A stretch of DNA of 64,000 nt, from assembly GCA_032191485.1 (NCBI GenBank), contig JAVDOI010000009.1:17465843-17529842 (forward strand). Reading direction: 5' to 3'. A program made the translations under genes and the position numbers. The notes under the pieces were generated by a model. The model saw only the letters and a program-made list of their open reading frames with translations. It did no database searches and was not told the DNA's origin. Origin of the DNA: Leptoclinus maculatus (taxonomy: Eukaryota; Chordata; Actinopteri; Perciformes; Stichaeidae). Below are positions 51,150 to 63,707 of the stretch, piece after piece (within the stretch, counting starts at the first letter, position 1; the number at the start of each line of letters is the position of its first letter).

Positions 51150-52500
51150 TAAACTCATCAGAAGTATTATTATACTATTACAGTAATGCATCAACATTTG
51201 ATACAACTTATCAATTCTACTTTGACTAATTGTTTCGGCACTCGCTGGCGACAAGGAAAGGAAGTTTGTGAAAATACACAGACAATTTCTTCCTGGCTGG
51301 TTCTGAAAGGTTTCCATGAATGTAAAAAGATCTAGTTGTGATACCTCTCCATGGAAGTAAAATAAATGTTTCGTTCTAATCTTTCTAACATCAAACATCT
51401 TTTACTCTTTCACCAAAAAAAATAATGACAATCAGGAATTCTAGAGAGATCTAATCTAAATCTAATCACAGACAATGAAATCTGACATTCCCCCAGACCG
51501 GCCCCTCTCACAGGCCATGCACCTGCTGATCTCCACCTTCAGGGGGCAGCGGCACTCTCCTCTACTGCTGCACCTTCATCAGCATGCTGTTGAAGCCCTG
51601 TGCACCCGCCACCTCTCCCTGTGCCCACTGTAAGGGGAGTGGTGGCTTACAATGTTGAATTCATTAACCTTTTCGCCACTCCCATTGAAAGCGCATGGCA
51701 GCGATTGGAAATAACCCCTTAGCACTTTAAACTGTTTAGTGAGAGGGCCGTGGATGGAAGAAAAGGGGGCAAGACCCCATTTGTTCATATCTAAAATAGT
51801 GTCATCTCACATCAGACGGTTAGTTATTCAGCAACGCATGGCGTGTTAATGGCTGTGATGCACAATCACAGGCTGTCCGAGGGTGGACATGGTATGCCAT
51901 CGGACAGGCGGCAAATTTTGGATAGAACTTATAATTGTCTCACTTGAGACTGTCTGATGGGCTTTCTGCACTTGTGAGGGAGCTTTCAGTAGCGGTTTGT
52001 GTCAGTGTGGCCAGTGTTGTATTTAATCACAAGGAAGATTCAGCCAGATGAGAGTGACGGAGTGGCTCCACTATCCCCCTGGTGAAGATAAAAACAACCA
52101 ACTCTGATTTCTCTCATTAAATAATTTATTCACACTGCACTGTAACACGGAAAAAAATCTAACAATATGCACTAGAGTCTGCATGTGCACCGATACAGAT
52201 TACACTCGCCACTTTGTTATTGAATATGTAGCATTTCTCTCAGAATCACTATGCTGGATCTTAAAACATGCAATGTGGCTTTAATGCACAACCATCTATC
52301 CCTCTATATTCTTACTTTGAAAACCTTTGCTTTAAACTTGATGTCATATACCTTTTATTTCTCTAAGAGGTAAGGCAGATCTCTTTCCTGACTTCATTAG
52401 GATGTAAATCAACACAAGAAAAAATCACAAGTTAGCTTAACTTCTATATCACAACTTTAAAAAGCTGTAAATTATTCAACCCGGTCTCCAGACAGAATGT
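51150..52500. other. Intergenic sequence
   Basis: No gene is supported. A single short open frame after an acceptor-like site (51475-51633) is discussed as a finding. Confidence 0.35.
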
Positions 52501-52536
52501 CATATATACTGTATATATATATATATATATATATAT

Positions 52537-53787
52537 CAGTGGCGGGCCGTGCATTCTATACCTGGGCCTTCACTGCTGTCCTGCAGCTGAAACACAGCTA
52601 CGGTTATTATTTGTTTCGTGTAAAAATGAAGCTCAACACCTATAAATACACTAACTGCAGAGTGCATCTGCACATCTGCACTCTACATGAATACGCCGAG
52701 AGTGTCTCCTCTCTTCACTGACTGCAGCTGGGACTGCTGCGCGAGGCTGCTGTGAGAGTGACCGCCTGCGAGTGCTTTGGGGCGGCGGAGGGGCTCACGG
52801 CAGCACCCGCTGCTCGTTCACGACAGTGCAGAACGGTACGTGCTTTCACGTCAAGAGTCAAAACACCAGAAAAGTCTCCAACAAAACCAGAAAAAGTTGC
52901 TAGATTTGTCGCTAGTAGCTTTTGACAAAAAAAGTCGCCAAGAGGGTTCGGAAAGTCGCCAGATTTAGCGAGAAATTCGCCAAGTTGGCAACACTGGCTA
53001 AATATGTCCCCAGAGCAACATTGGACGTAACAATAGTTCCTATCACATATAAAACCAAACAAAAATCCATCTTCATAAAAACAAGTTGTACAAATAATAA
53101 TATATAAACAAGCATATTAAAGCTACTGCAGATGTAAAAACAAAAGCAGTTAACTTAACAAAGCTGCTGTTCACTATTTAAAGACAAAGTCCATCCTCCT
53201 TTCATTGTTAACAAAGAGTTCAATCCCACGGTTGTTCAGTACATCCGTGTGTTTTAGTTCCAGTAAGAAGTCCTTCTCGATTCATGGACGCCAGTGAAGA
53301 CAGTCGAGCCTCCCCAGTTGTATTTCTTGAATACGTTTTAATGCGTTTGAGGGCTGAAAATGTCCGCTTGGCAGAGGCAGCAGATATTGGGATTGTCACC
53401 GCCCAACATGTCACGCTAGCCCACTGACCAATCACGTATGGCTAGGCCAGCTAGCAGGCTCTGGCATGTCAAAGAATACGCCCAACATGTCAAACTAAAG
53501 ATCTGATTGGTTGAAGACTATGACAATCAACAATATCGTCCCCATTCACTTAAACTGCAAAGGGATTCACTTGTAATTCTGCAGGCCTCGGGCCTCTCTT
53601 CTTACCTAGAGACATAGGGGTGAAATCTGATTGGATAAAATCTAGCTGTGCAATGAGAAAATAGGATAATGGGAAAAATTATAATACATGTAGTGTATTT
53701 ATGAAAAATTATTAAATTACAAAATAACTTTGTGATTCTGTCTAGGCCAGCAGAGAAGGCCTTGCTGGCCCTGACGGCCCACCACTG
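52537..53787 (-). mobile_element. hAT copy E (CAGTGGCGGGC family) with perfect TSD
   Basis: It begins CAGTGGCGGGCCGTGC and ends GACGGCCCACCACTG, flanked by ATATATAT on both sides (52529-52536 and 53788-53795). The insertion is within a TA microsatellite, so the duplication is matched but low in information. It retains a hATC frame. Confidence 0.85.
53220..53435 (-). pseudogene. hATC dimerisation domain of copy E transposase
   Basis: The frame has TIPISAASAKRTFSALKRIK and ARLSSLASMNREGL, nearly identical to copies D and F. It is an isolated C-terminal fragment. Confidence 0.8.
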
Positions 53788-54020
53788 ATATATATCCATT
53801 TCTGCAAACCACGGAAGAAGCTGAATGGGGAGGTTTCTTAACCAAAAATATGTTTCACATCAGCCTTGTATCACGCTTGGCAACAAAACAACTAAAAACT
53901 ACTTGGTTAAGGTTAGAAAAAATATTATGGTTTGTGTGAATAATAATGTAACAACTTAACTTGAATAAATTAATATGGACCACCCAAAGTGCACTCTCAG
54001 TGTTATGTTTCATAACAAGC

Positions 54021-54128
54021 ATAACAACTTTACGTACAACAACTTTACATAAAACAAGGTTACGTAAAACAAAGTTACGTAAAACAAGGTTACGTAAAAC
54101 AAGGTTACGTAACTCAAGGTTACGTAAC
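54021..54128. repeat. 15-bp minisatellite (ACAAGGTTACGTAAA), about 7 copies
   Basis: Near-identical 15-mers with the palindromic TTACGTAA core occur in tandem. Because 15 is divisible by three, both strands read as short peptide repeats (LRNLV); these are not genes. Confidence 0.9.
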
Positions 54129-54199
54129 AAGCGTAAAGTCAACGTTTATTTCTGGTTTCACACAGGACTCAAACAGCATTCTGCTGGGTGAAAGTCCTG

Positions 54200-57100
54200 T
54201 GTTCGTTTAACCCATCCACCACCCTTGGTTGATTTTCTTGCTTGTCATACTCAAAAATGGACGCTCGATATACTATGTCACTTGCTCTGATCGAATGCAA
54301 ACACCTTGACACTCTACAGTATCCCTTGTTTGCGTACAATGTCAACATTTCTTTCTGTCAAAGGAGCTGATATTATTAAAGGAAATATAGCTTCAAACTG
54401 TAATAATGTGGACATTTAATTGATAAGATTTATGTAGTGACTATATCTAATTCCAACAATTAGCTCCTCGGCTGGGTGTCGGAGAAGACCACGTTTCTTA
54501 CGCATTTCAATGAGGAGATTCCAGGCTGATCACTGTTGGGTGAGGTTCCCATTAATTGAGCATTCGGTTTACAGATTGATTATCTTTATATTGCAAACAA
54601 ACCTATGCGGTGACATGATGACTGACTTGGCTTTCTTGTGTGGCTGCCCAGTGAATACAAGCGTGAAAGCGGTAAAAAACGTGTGTTTTCCCTGTCACAT
54701 ATGCGTCTGTTGCACCTGTGCTACATATAGAATTGACCTGCCACACTAGTCGACACTGCCACCCGTGGTCAACTTGAGGTAGGCTACCAATATAAACAAT
54801 CATAAATAATGGCTCCTACAATATACACTCTATACCTCTATAACATCACATTTTGTGACACTGCATTGTCAAATTCCCATTTTCATTTTGTTGCAGACTT
54901 TATCCTGAGTTACCCAGAGGTTGTTGAAGTTTTCATGAAATAAGAAGACTCACTGCAGCACAAATATTACATCACAAGATCCAAAAAGTTGACAGAATTC
55001 AGCTTCAGTGTGGAACGATGTCCTATGAATCTGTCCTGCAGGCACTCAAATCTGCCTGAGAATTAGAGGGAGACAGCCCCGACATCAAGAAGAATTAAAA
55101 CTGGTACAGAAAGATGTGTGAGTCTCCGGTGAAAGGAGGGTAAAACGGGAGACAGTAGGAGGGAAACGAGGATCAAAAAAACAGAAGTGACAAGGGGAAT
55201 GGAGAGAAGTAGAGTTTGAGTTGAGAAAGTTTCAGAGGCCAGCGTGAGAACTAATAGGGAGGAACCGGTGTGATGGGAAAGGTTTTAATGAGCATGAATG
55301 AGCAGAAGGAGACATAAGGGTGAAGTGGACGGGGGAAAGGGCAACATGATAGCAGCTATACATGATACATGCTATTTCAAGTCCAGGACAAGAGTAGAGC
55401 AGAGTGAGTTAAAAGTAAAAAAAACAGAACTAGCCTACGATGTCAGGCGATATTGCCAAGACAGTATGTCTGATATTAATTTGTTAATCAATAAGGCCAT
55501 ATCAAATTCAAAACTATTATTCAGCAGCCCAAACGCCAAAGAGAGGCCTATTGAAGGATTCAGAGATGTCGGGGTAATTCTCCCTGATAGACCTGGCGTC
55601 TGATCCGGGAGGATTTGAGTAAATGTTTGCAAGACATGGAACGGAGGCCATCAGTGTATGAATGGGTGGGAATTGGTTTAATGACATGTAGTGTTAAAGT
55701 GCTTTGAGTGGTCGGAAGACGAAAAAGGCCATTTACAAATGACCATTGTCAATTAGGTTTTGAGGGTACATATTTTCTCCTGTATTTGTTTGTTTTTGAC
55801 AAATTACAAATACATTTCTTATCAAAGTCCATGTGGAGAGGAGATTGGTAGGGTCAAACTAACACAAGACTTCCACTCAGGAAGCAAACGCATCTACTAA
55901 TAGAGTTATAAACAAACTTGTAGTAAAAGGTGGAATGGATGTTTTTTCACTACGTGTAAAAAAGCAGCATGGGTGGAAATCCAGAGCCAGAGAGAAAGGA
56001 CAATGATTCATTTTTGTTAAAATAACTAATTCAATTAAAACCTCTTCTTTGAAATCAATATCTTGGGCAACAGTAGCTACTTTAAGCATTCTTCTGGAAT
56101 GATAGGTCAACCACACCCTTAATTGGTTGAGAACTCCCTGGTGCCTAATTTGAGCAACTCCTGCTCTCTGTGCTGTCCACCATCACTGTGGAGCTCAGCT
56201 GGGAGTCTTGTCAGAGAGATACTGATCCCTCTTCAGCCCTCTGCTCTGAGTTGCTCACACATACACAGAGGCGTATCACCTTTGGAACACATCCTACACA
56301 AAGTAGCACAAAGAAAAACAAACCAGCCAACTTGAAGCCCTTTTTTTAATTTGTTGGTCCCAGTGTTCATTTTGGCAGCTATTTTAGATTTAGTTTTAAT
56401 ATTTAGATGACAACTCAAAACATTTTAGTCGCTGAAAAGTTACATTTTAGTCAACTTTAGTTTTTACTTTTAGTCAACATTTTGTCTCTTAATTTAATCT
56501 TAGTCCTGTTTCAATTGTCCCTTTTTAGTCATCAGATTATATTGAACATAGATTTTATCTTATCATTATCTGATGAAGAACACAGGTTGAATGAATAGGA
56601 ATACAGTCCTCCTGACTGTGCTCTTTAGTGATGCCTGGGTCAGTGCAGTGCCCAACATGCAAAAATATGCATTAATCCACCACCAGAACCCGACCAGAAC
56701 ACTTTATGCATTATAGCAGCACAATTGTCAGGACTGAGGACTGAGACAAGGACAGAGACAGGTGGTGTGTGTGAGTGTTTAGAAGAGAGAGTGAGAAAGG
56801 GGAAGAAAATACATTTTGGTTTGGTACGACAGTGCTTTCTCGTCATCATCTCTCATTAGTCATGGCAGGCAGTTTTAATTTTCATTACTGAAATTCACAG
56901 TGGTTGGTCCAGAATATCTCTCTGTCCAGCGACAGTTTGCAGCTTCTGGACTCTGTGTGGAGTTCAAACTGTGTATATCACTCCAGCACATTAATAAGAG
57001 GGTTGGTAAGCTAAACTGCAATGCCACAACAAGCATTACCACGTTCCTGTGCGATTACAATAGAAGGGACTTTAACAAGATGGCCATCAGCCATGAGCGT

Positions 57101-58190
57101 TTGATTAATGCTGTGCCCTCAGGACTCGCATGCTGCAGTGGATGTGGACTGTGGTAAAACTCATTGGGAGGCAGCTAACGTCGTCACTAATCACCCCCAG
57201 AGCTACAGCAGTGCGCGCATGTGTGTGTGTGTGAATTAACCCGTGTGTGTGTGTGACATCACAAGCACACGTTGATGTGGTGGGCAACAAGTAGACATCC
57301 CATATTAATTGCGTTCCTGGGAAGAAGTGTTCGCTAAGCTGCAGGCCGCTAGACTTAAAGCACAATTAATGTGATCCACAGTAGCAGGTCCTGGCCCGCG
57401 CTCCATTTTCCCTCAATCAGCCGACCGACACTTTATCTGTCCCGTGTCCACTAATCTAATCAACTGGGTGATTGCTCTTTCTCCCTGTTCCCAGTGAGTG
57501 ATATTTAAAAAAAGACTGGACTGCGGCAGCCAACCCCAGAGATAAAGCGTGCTCTGCGTCCTGAAAGAAGTCCTTCCATTGTCTTGATATGCAGGATGCA
57601 TGCTGAGGACGTGCTGGCCACGAGCCTGCATATTACACGCTAAGTATTAAAGGATAGTTTGAACATAAAGGATGAGGGCATGTGCTTAACACTACAAAAA
57701 TGTATTGGTTTTTAATGCCTCATTGGTTTCATTGACACTCAGCGACCTCATTGCTTTGAAATTGCAGCTGATGAAAAGGGAGAAATATCATTTGGCTTGA
57801 AATAGGCATGCTGTATTTCACACACAATTAGCTGTGTAGCCACCAAACTGGACTTTCTTCGATCTCACAGTGCGAGTCAAAAGAGTCACACCGACCATGT
57901 TTGGCCTGAACAAATTAAATCCTCTTGTAGCTATGCAACTGTGAAATTAATACTAAAAAGACCCTCTTGAAAAGCCTATTAAAGTGTCCACAGCAATACT
58001 TCACAGAGTTCACTCACTTAAAGAAGTGGGATGATGAGACTTCTGTTTTGCTACCAGTTAGTGCCACCGAAGGTGAATACTTAACACTTCAGTATCTACT
58101 TGCTATCATTTAGTTCAAAACATCAGTGCAGTATATCCATAAAACACACATGGCGTGCCTACCTCAAAGGAATCTGCCCAGAGACATTAT
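54200..58190. other. Intergenic sequence, one SINE tail, no supported genes
   Basis: Between 55645 and 55745 lies a plus-strand tail of the SINE seen at 25040-25285 (CAGTGTATGAATGGGTGGG, TAGTGTTAAAGTGCTTTGAG). The rest has no recognisable gene; 57650-57850 has a unique, evenly composed look. Confidence 0.35.
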
Positions 58191-58204
58191 GTTTTATGGT
58201 TGTT

Positions 58205-58813
58205 CATCCATACGTCCATATGTCCCTACAACCATACCACCATATGTCCATACAACCATACATCCATAAGTCCATAAGTCGATGCAACCATACGTCCATA
58301 CGACCACACGTCCATACAACTATACGACCATGCGTCCATAAGTCCGTACAACCGTACTTCCGTACAACCATACGTCCATACGCCTATACGTCAATACGAC
58401 CATACAACCGTACTTCCGTACAACCATACGTCAATACGACCATACAATCATACGTCCATACGACCATACGTCCATGCAAACATACGTCCATATGTCCATG
58501 CAAACATACGTCCATACGTCAATACGACCACAAGTCCATACGACCATACGGCCATACAACTATACGACCATACGTCCATGCAAACATACGTCCATACGTC
58601 AATACGACCACAAGTCCACAAGTCCATACGTCCGTACGTCCTTACGTCCATACGACCACAAGTCCGTACGTCCATACGTCCATGCAAACATACGTCCATA
58701 CGTCAATACGACCACAAGTCCATACGACCACAAGTCCATACGACCACAAGTCCATACGACCATACGTCCTCCCCCATATGTCTATACGTCCGTACATCCG
58801 TACGTCCATACGA
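58205..58813. repeat. 8-bp-unit minisatellite (CATACGTC/CATACGAC/CATACAAC), about 600 bp
   Basis: The stretch consists of about 75 octamer units such as CATACGTC, CATACGAC, CATACAAC, CACAAGTC and CATGCAAA, with a higher-order pattern of four to six units repeated in the right half. The unit length is not a multiple of three and the units hold no stop codon in most frames, so long reading frames on both strands (up to 250 codons) arise by composition alone. Confidence 0.95.
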
Positions 58814-58814
58814 A

Positions 58815-61640
58815 CCAGATATCTCAGGAACACCTGCAGGGATTTTCTTTAAATTTGGCCCAAACGTCCACCTGGACTCAAGGATGAACTGATTAGAAAT
58901 TTGTAATTAAAGGTCACTGTGATCTCACAAAACAAGTTTTTGGACATAACTTAACAATTCATACGCTAATTATAACATTTCCGCCATGACATTTTGGACA
59001 AATGGATGACTTAACGGGTTGGTGGACACAGCAAATTAGTTTTTTTTGTAAATCTTTTGCTGTTAATTCTTTTTTTTATATATAGATGGAAATTGGCATA
59101 ATTTTATTATTCTAGCTTATAACCAGGCTTTCTGAGCAAGAAAACAAAGATCCACAAAGAAAAAGTACAGTGCTATAGTTATTTGAGTACAGAGCAAGGT
59201 AACAATTTCATATTTTGTCTTATGCCTCAAAGTTTGGAAGCTAGACATTATTTATTTTTATTAACGATGTGCCATAATTCGATAATTATATATTCATATT
59301 ACAGTGTGTTTAATTATAGTAATAAATCATCAAATTATTGCTGCTATTTGCTTTTCTAAACAGCAAATCAAAAGCTCTGTACCTCTGATCCACTGAAAGT
59401 TGTTAGCTAGCAGAGATAGAGAGCTAAAATTATTTACCAAGATGTTTATCTTACTTTCTGTATATTTGAAAGAAAAAACATTTCAGACCCACCAGAAACA
59501 AAGTCCTCATGGATGTGCATTGTGCTGTCTTCTGGGACATCAGTGTTTCTTTTGTTAATCGGCTGGTGGAAGCAGACCACCCCGCCTGCTCCTGTCTGCC
59601 TCTCAAAACACTAGGGACTCATTCATGAAACATTGATCTTTTCAAATGGAGCATTTACCAGGGCTCTGAGTTCAAGCCCTCTGCATTGTACAAACACAAG
59701 TCCAGGCCCCATGGGGGAGTTGAGGAAGGAGGAAGGAGGAAGGAGGAAGGAGGAAGGCGAGAGCGGGGGGATGACATATGCATGGTGAGGTGTTAAATCA
59801 GTCCTGCTTTCTCAGAGAACATTATGCTTTCAGTTATTCATTTTCCATAAGGAGCCAAACAGAATAAAGCTGAAAGGGTTTTTTGCACTCGGGGACAGTC
59901 AGTGGAAGAATGGGAGGGAAGTTGCTCCTCCAACTGCTGCGGAAAAATGCACAGGGAAGATCCCATTGCTGTGAGGGGAATGAGAGATGGAACAACAATA
60001 GTGCGGCGCAACAATCTGCTTGATTCTGTGTAGCCATGGGCCTACACACATACTTCAGTGACCATCACCTGCAGGCCGAAATGCACACATGCACACACAT
60101 ACACAATGGTAACAACATTGTTGCTTCAGGCAGGAACATTTTGTGCCATTGTTAGATGACCAGAGAGAGAAAAATCAGCCGAGATATCACAATATTAACA
60201 TGAAGTAGTGACTCATCCGTCAGCATCCCTCAACTCATAGTGTGTTTCTTGCGAGGAGATTTCATTATTAATCTGTTTTATACCTCTGAGAGGATTTTGT
60301 TTCTCTCCAATGAAAATCTTACATATCTAGAAATTCAGTATTTTGTGAAAATAGATAAAAACAGTCCTCAGAAAATTGTCTCAGTTTCACAAAAAGTCTC
60401 CTGTAAAATATTCTTATATGCTGGTGAACCCTTGTTATGTTTCTGTAGAACTTGAGTGAGATTTTCTCTTTGTTGTCGCAGTAACTTCTCTTAAGATCAA
60501 TCACTCACCGATGCAAAGTTCTCAAATTCTCATACATGTTAGTATGTCAGCCGCAAGCCTCAGCCAAAGTGATGCTGAGAGGAGATTTGCTGGCAGCTTC
60601 TCCAGACGAATCCATCTAACATGTAAAGCTAGTCAGCTCAGGTTACAGACGAACACCCAAATCTGCCTGTGGGACATAAATTATGTAATATTTGTTAACG
60701 TAAATTTTTTACCTGAATATTGATTACAGAAATTCTGCAGGCTGCAAATCACACAACCTGTCTGCATTAGTTTTCTTTGATGGAAGCTCTGGAAATGTTT
60801 ATTCTCTGCTCTGCTTGTTTTGTTAATCTGAGTTATATATTATATTGACGCTCACTACCATCATGATGAACCCATCGCACTTTTAAAGTTATACTTCCTC
60901 TCCATCTGGTTACAGGAAAACAAACATCACTACAGTGTTTCAGTACCCTTTTGTCTACTTAAACAAGCTGTCCAGAAAGCTTTCCAATGTGTGCTAATTG
61001 TTGTAATTAGAATTGACATCCATCCAATTACTCGCTGCTTTCTAATCAATGGAAACACAACTGCAATGTGTGGGCAGAATGGATAAGAAAAAAGGATGAA
61101 ATGACTTGAAATGAAGAAATACAAGAATAAAAGAGACACGTTCTCTTATGTGCAGTTCAGAAAGTATGTTCCAGCTTTAATAAGTCTTGGAGGAAAGGTA
61201 ATTGCTGCAGGTTTTTTGTGCACTGGTAACATTCTTTCCAGTCAATAAAGAGCTGGTTTCCAGAATGTTGTAGGAAGGTGGTTGGGGTGGATGAAAGGAC
61301 GAGGCTTCTAAACACTTTGGTTTAGGCTAGGGAAAGATGGTTTGGTTAAGATTATGCAAATAAGAAAAGTACACAGACTTTGTCTTGTGTCACTGCAACC
61401 CTGTCTCCCAAAAATACAACTAACATGCGTTCCTAATTTGTTTCGAGGGAAAGAATTACGGTTGCAGTTTTAACCGCGTGGTGAATATTGTTAATTGAAA
61501 CAAAGCAAATTATAATGTTATTTAACAGTTTCAAACATGTGGTGAACATTGTAAAGTGAAACAAAACAAAACAACTAAAATCAACAAAACGGCTTGGTTA
61601 GACTAAAAAATTACTAAAATGTCATAAAGGTTATTTAAGT
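58815..61640. other. Intergenic sequence
   Basis: No gene is supported. It contains a short 7-bp tandem repeat (GGAGGAA) at 59722-59757 and generic AT-rich DNA. Confidence 0.4.
59722..59757. repeat. (GAGGAAG)n short tandem repeat
   Basis: About five perfect 7-bp units. Confidence 0.9.
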
Positions 61641-62064
61641 TACGGACAGTGGTGGGCTGTCAGAGCCTGCAAGGCCTTCTCTGCTGGCCTAAACAGAATC
61701 ACAAAGTTATAGCTATTTTATAATTTAATACATTTTCTTAAATACACTACATGTATTATAATTTATAAAAATATTTTTCCCATTATCTTATTTTCTCATT
61801 GCACAGCTACTGTCTTCCTCAGTTGCTCTGCTTCCAGTGCAGCTTGTTTTAAGTAGAGCTTTTATCCAATCAGATTTCACCTCTGTGTCTCTAGGTAAGA
61901 AGAGAGGCCCGAGGCCTGCAGACTCACAAGTGAATCCCTTTGCAGTTTAAGTGAATGGGGACGATATTGTTGATTGTCATAGTCTTCAACCAATCAGATC
62001 TTTAGTTTGACATGTTGGGCGTATTCTTTGACGTGCCAGAGCCTGCTAGCTGGCCTACAAGTAC

Positions 62065-62274
62065 GTGATTGGTCAGTGGGCTAGCGTGACATGTTGGGCG
62101 GTGACAATCCCAATATCTGCTGCCTCTGTCGAGCGGACATTTTCAGCCCTCAAACGCATTAAAACGTATTCAAGAAATACAACTGGGGAGGCTCGACTGT
62201 CTTCACTGGCGTCCATGAATCGAGAAGGACTTCTTACTCGAACTAAAACGCAGGGATGTACTGAACAACCGTGA
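62065..62274 (+). pseudogene. hATC dimerisation domain of copy F transposase
   Basis: The frame contains TIPISAASVERTFSALKRIK and EARLSSLASMNREGL. It matches copies D and E almost residue for residue, and the stop is in a corresponding place. The catalytic region is missing. Confidence 0.8.
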
Positions 62275-62288
62275 GATTAAACTCTTTA

Positions 62289-63707
62289 CCTTTTTGCCGC
62301 GAGTGCCCCATATATAACGCACATTTAGTATGCACATGTAGTACGCACATGTAGTACAAATCACGTTTGCTAAACGAATAAAATTATATTTTATGACATA
62401 TCATATACCTATATAACGATGAGATTCTGGCCGAAAAAAACATAGAATAATTTTACTCACTCAAAAAACAGTTATACACGAAGTAATTAAATATACCAGA
62501 AGTACTACTACAGTTTTACGTATTTTTTCGCCAGGAAACGGCGAGCTACGCACTTCGTTTTCAGATACCAAGACAAAACTAACTGCGATCATGGCCCACC
62601 CGTAGATCAGAAAGCACGAGGACTCGACAGCGAATCCACTCGTATCTTTCATATTCCTCTCCTTGAAACCATTAAAAACATATAGCAAGAAAACCGACGA
62701 ACAACAGCTCAACAACAGCTCCGCAAAATGTAAACGCTTCGTACCTTGAGATGATTTTCTTGAAGAAAAACGCTGGAAACTGCCGGTAATCCATTTCAGA
62801 CGTGTTCGGACATGTTCTCTCGTCTGTGTGTGTGTGTGTCTCTGTGTGTTTCAGTGTGTTTGTGACGAAATGGCGGACTTTTACAATGCATGTATGACGA
62901 GATGGTCCGCCTTTTACTGTTGAGCCAATGATTTTACTCTCGGGGGAGGCTCGGCGCGCCTTTGGCTTTTTAGTGGCTAGAAAGTCAGTGAGTCATCTCA
63001 AGGAACTTCCTGGTGCATTCGTTTCATTCTCCCGGTTCGAAAAAGTGGTCACATGACGAAAATCCACCAATCACAGGCCTTAGGAAGACCCACATACACA
63101 CACACACAGAGACGAGAAAATTCCATGAAGGAGAATTATGAGAGCGTCAGAGAGCTCAAAATGGCTCACAATGGCTCAAAATGATGCCAAACTGCTGTAT
63201 GATGATGTCATTGAACAATATTAGTGATAAACAAGTGAAATATATAGTTATATAGTATATCAAATTAAAATAGAACAGCTGCAACAGCTGGTTCCAAAAT
63301 GAGAATTTTGGCTTGACCTCGCTTGATCTCGCATGATTTCTCCGTACTGAAGCCTTATAACGTGGGCCTGCTTCACTCAATCGAAGTAAAATCTGTTTTG
63401 TGGAGACTTCAAACATGTTGTGCTATGATTGTTGAATATTTTAGGCTTCAATCTGCATTATTTCAAATAAATCAATCAATATCAATCAGGCGAACCTGAA
63501 ATTTGTTTTCCATTTGAGCTGTGTGCCATCTTCATTTGGTATTAACCAGTAACATATACACAATATTTACACCTATCATCAAAGCTCACCCACTTGAGTG
63601 TTATTAATAAATTGAAATTATTCAAATAGACCTTGTAGTTAGAGAGTAAGGCCCCTTTGAGTATAGTATTTTTGAGCAGCAGCCAAAAAAAGGCCTAGTG
63701 ATAAAAG
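62289..63707. mobile_element. piggyBac-like non-autonomous element nested in copy F
   Basis: Comparison with copies D and E shows foreign DNA inserted where they read CTTTATTAACAAAG. The inserted ends are CCTTTTTGCCGCG and AAAAGGG beside TTTTAAC, resembling the CCCTTT...AAAGGG ends and TTAA target of piggyBac elements, although the left TTAA is damaged. No transposase is visible. The right part carries the LINE scrap related to 39420-39645. Confidence 0.5.

Noticed and set aside
58205..58813. CRISPR-like array
   Set aside because: Tandem octamers without unique spacers in eukaryotic DNA; a minisatellite.
58100..58852. 250-codon frame rich in IRPYVHT repeats
   Set aside because: Produced by the 8-bp minisatellite; similar frames are open on both strands.
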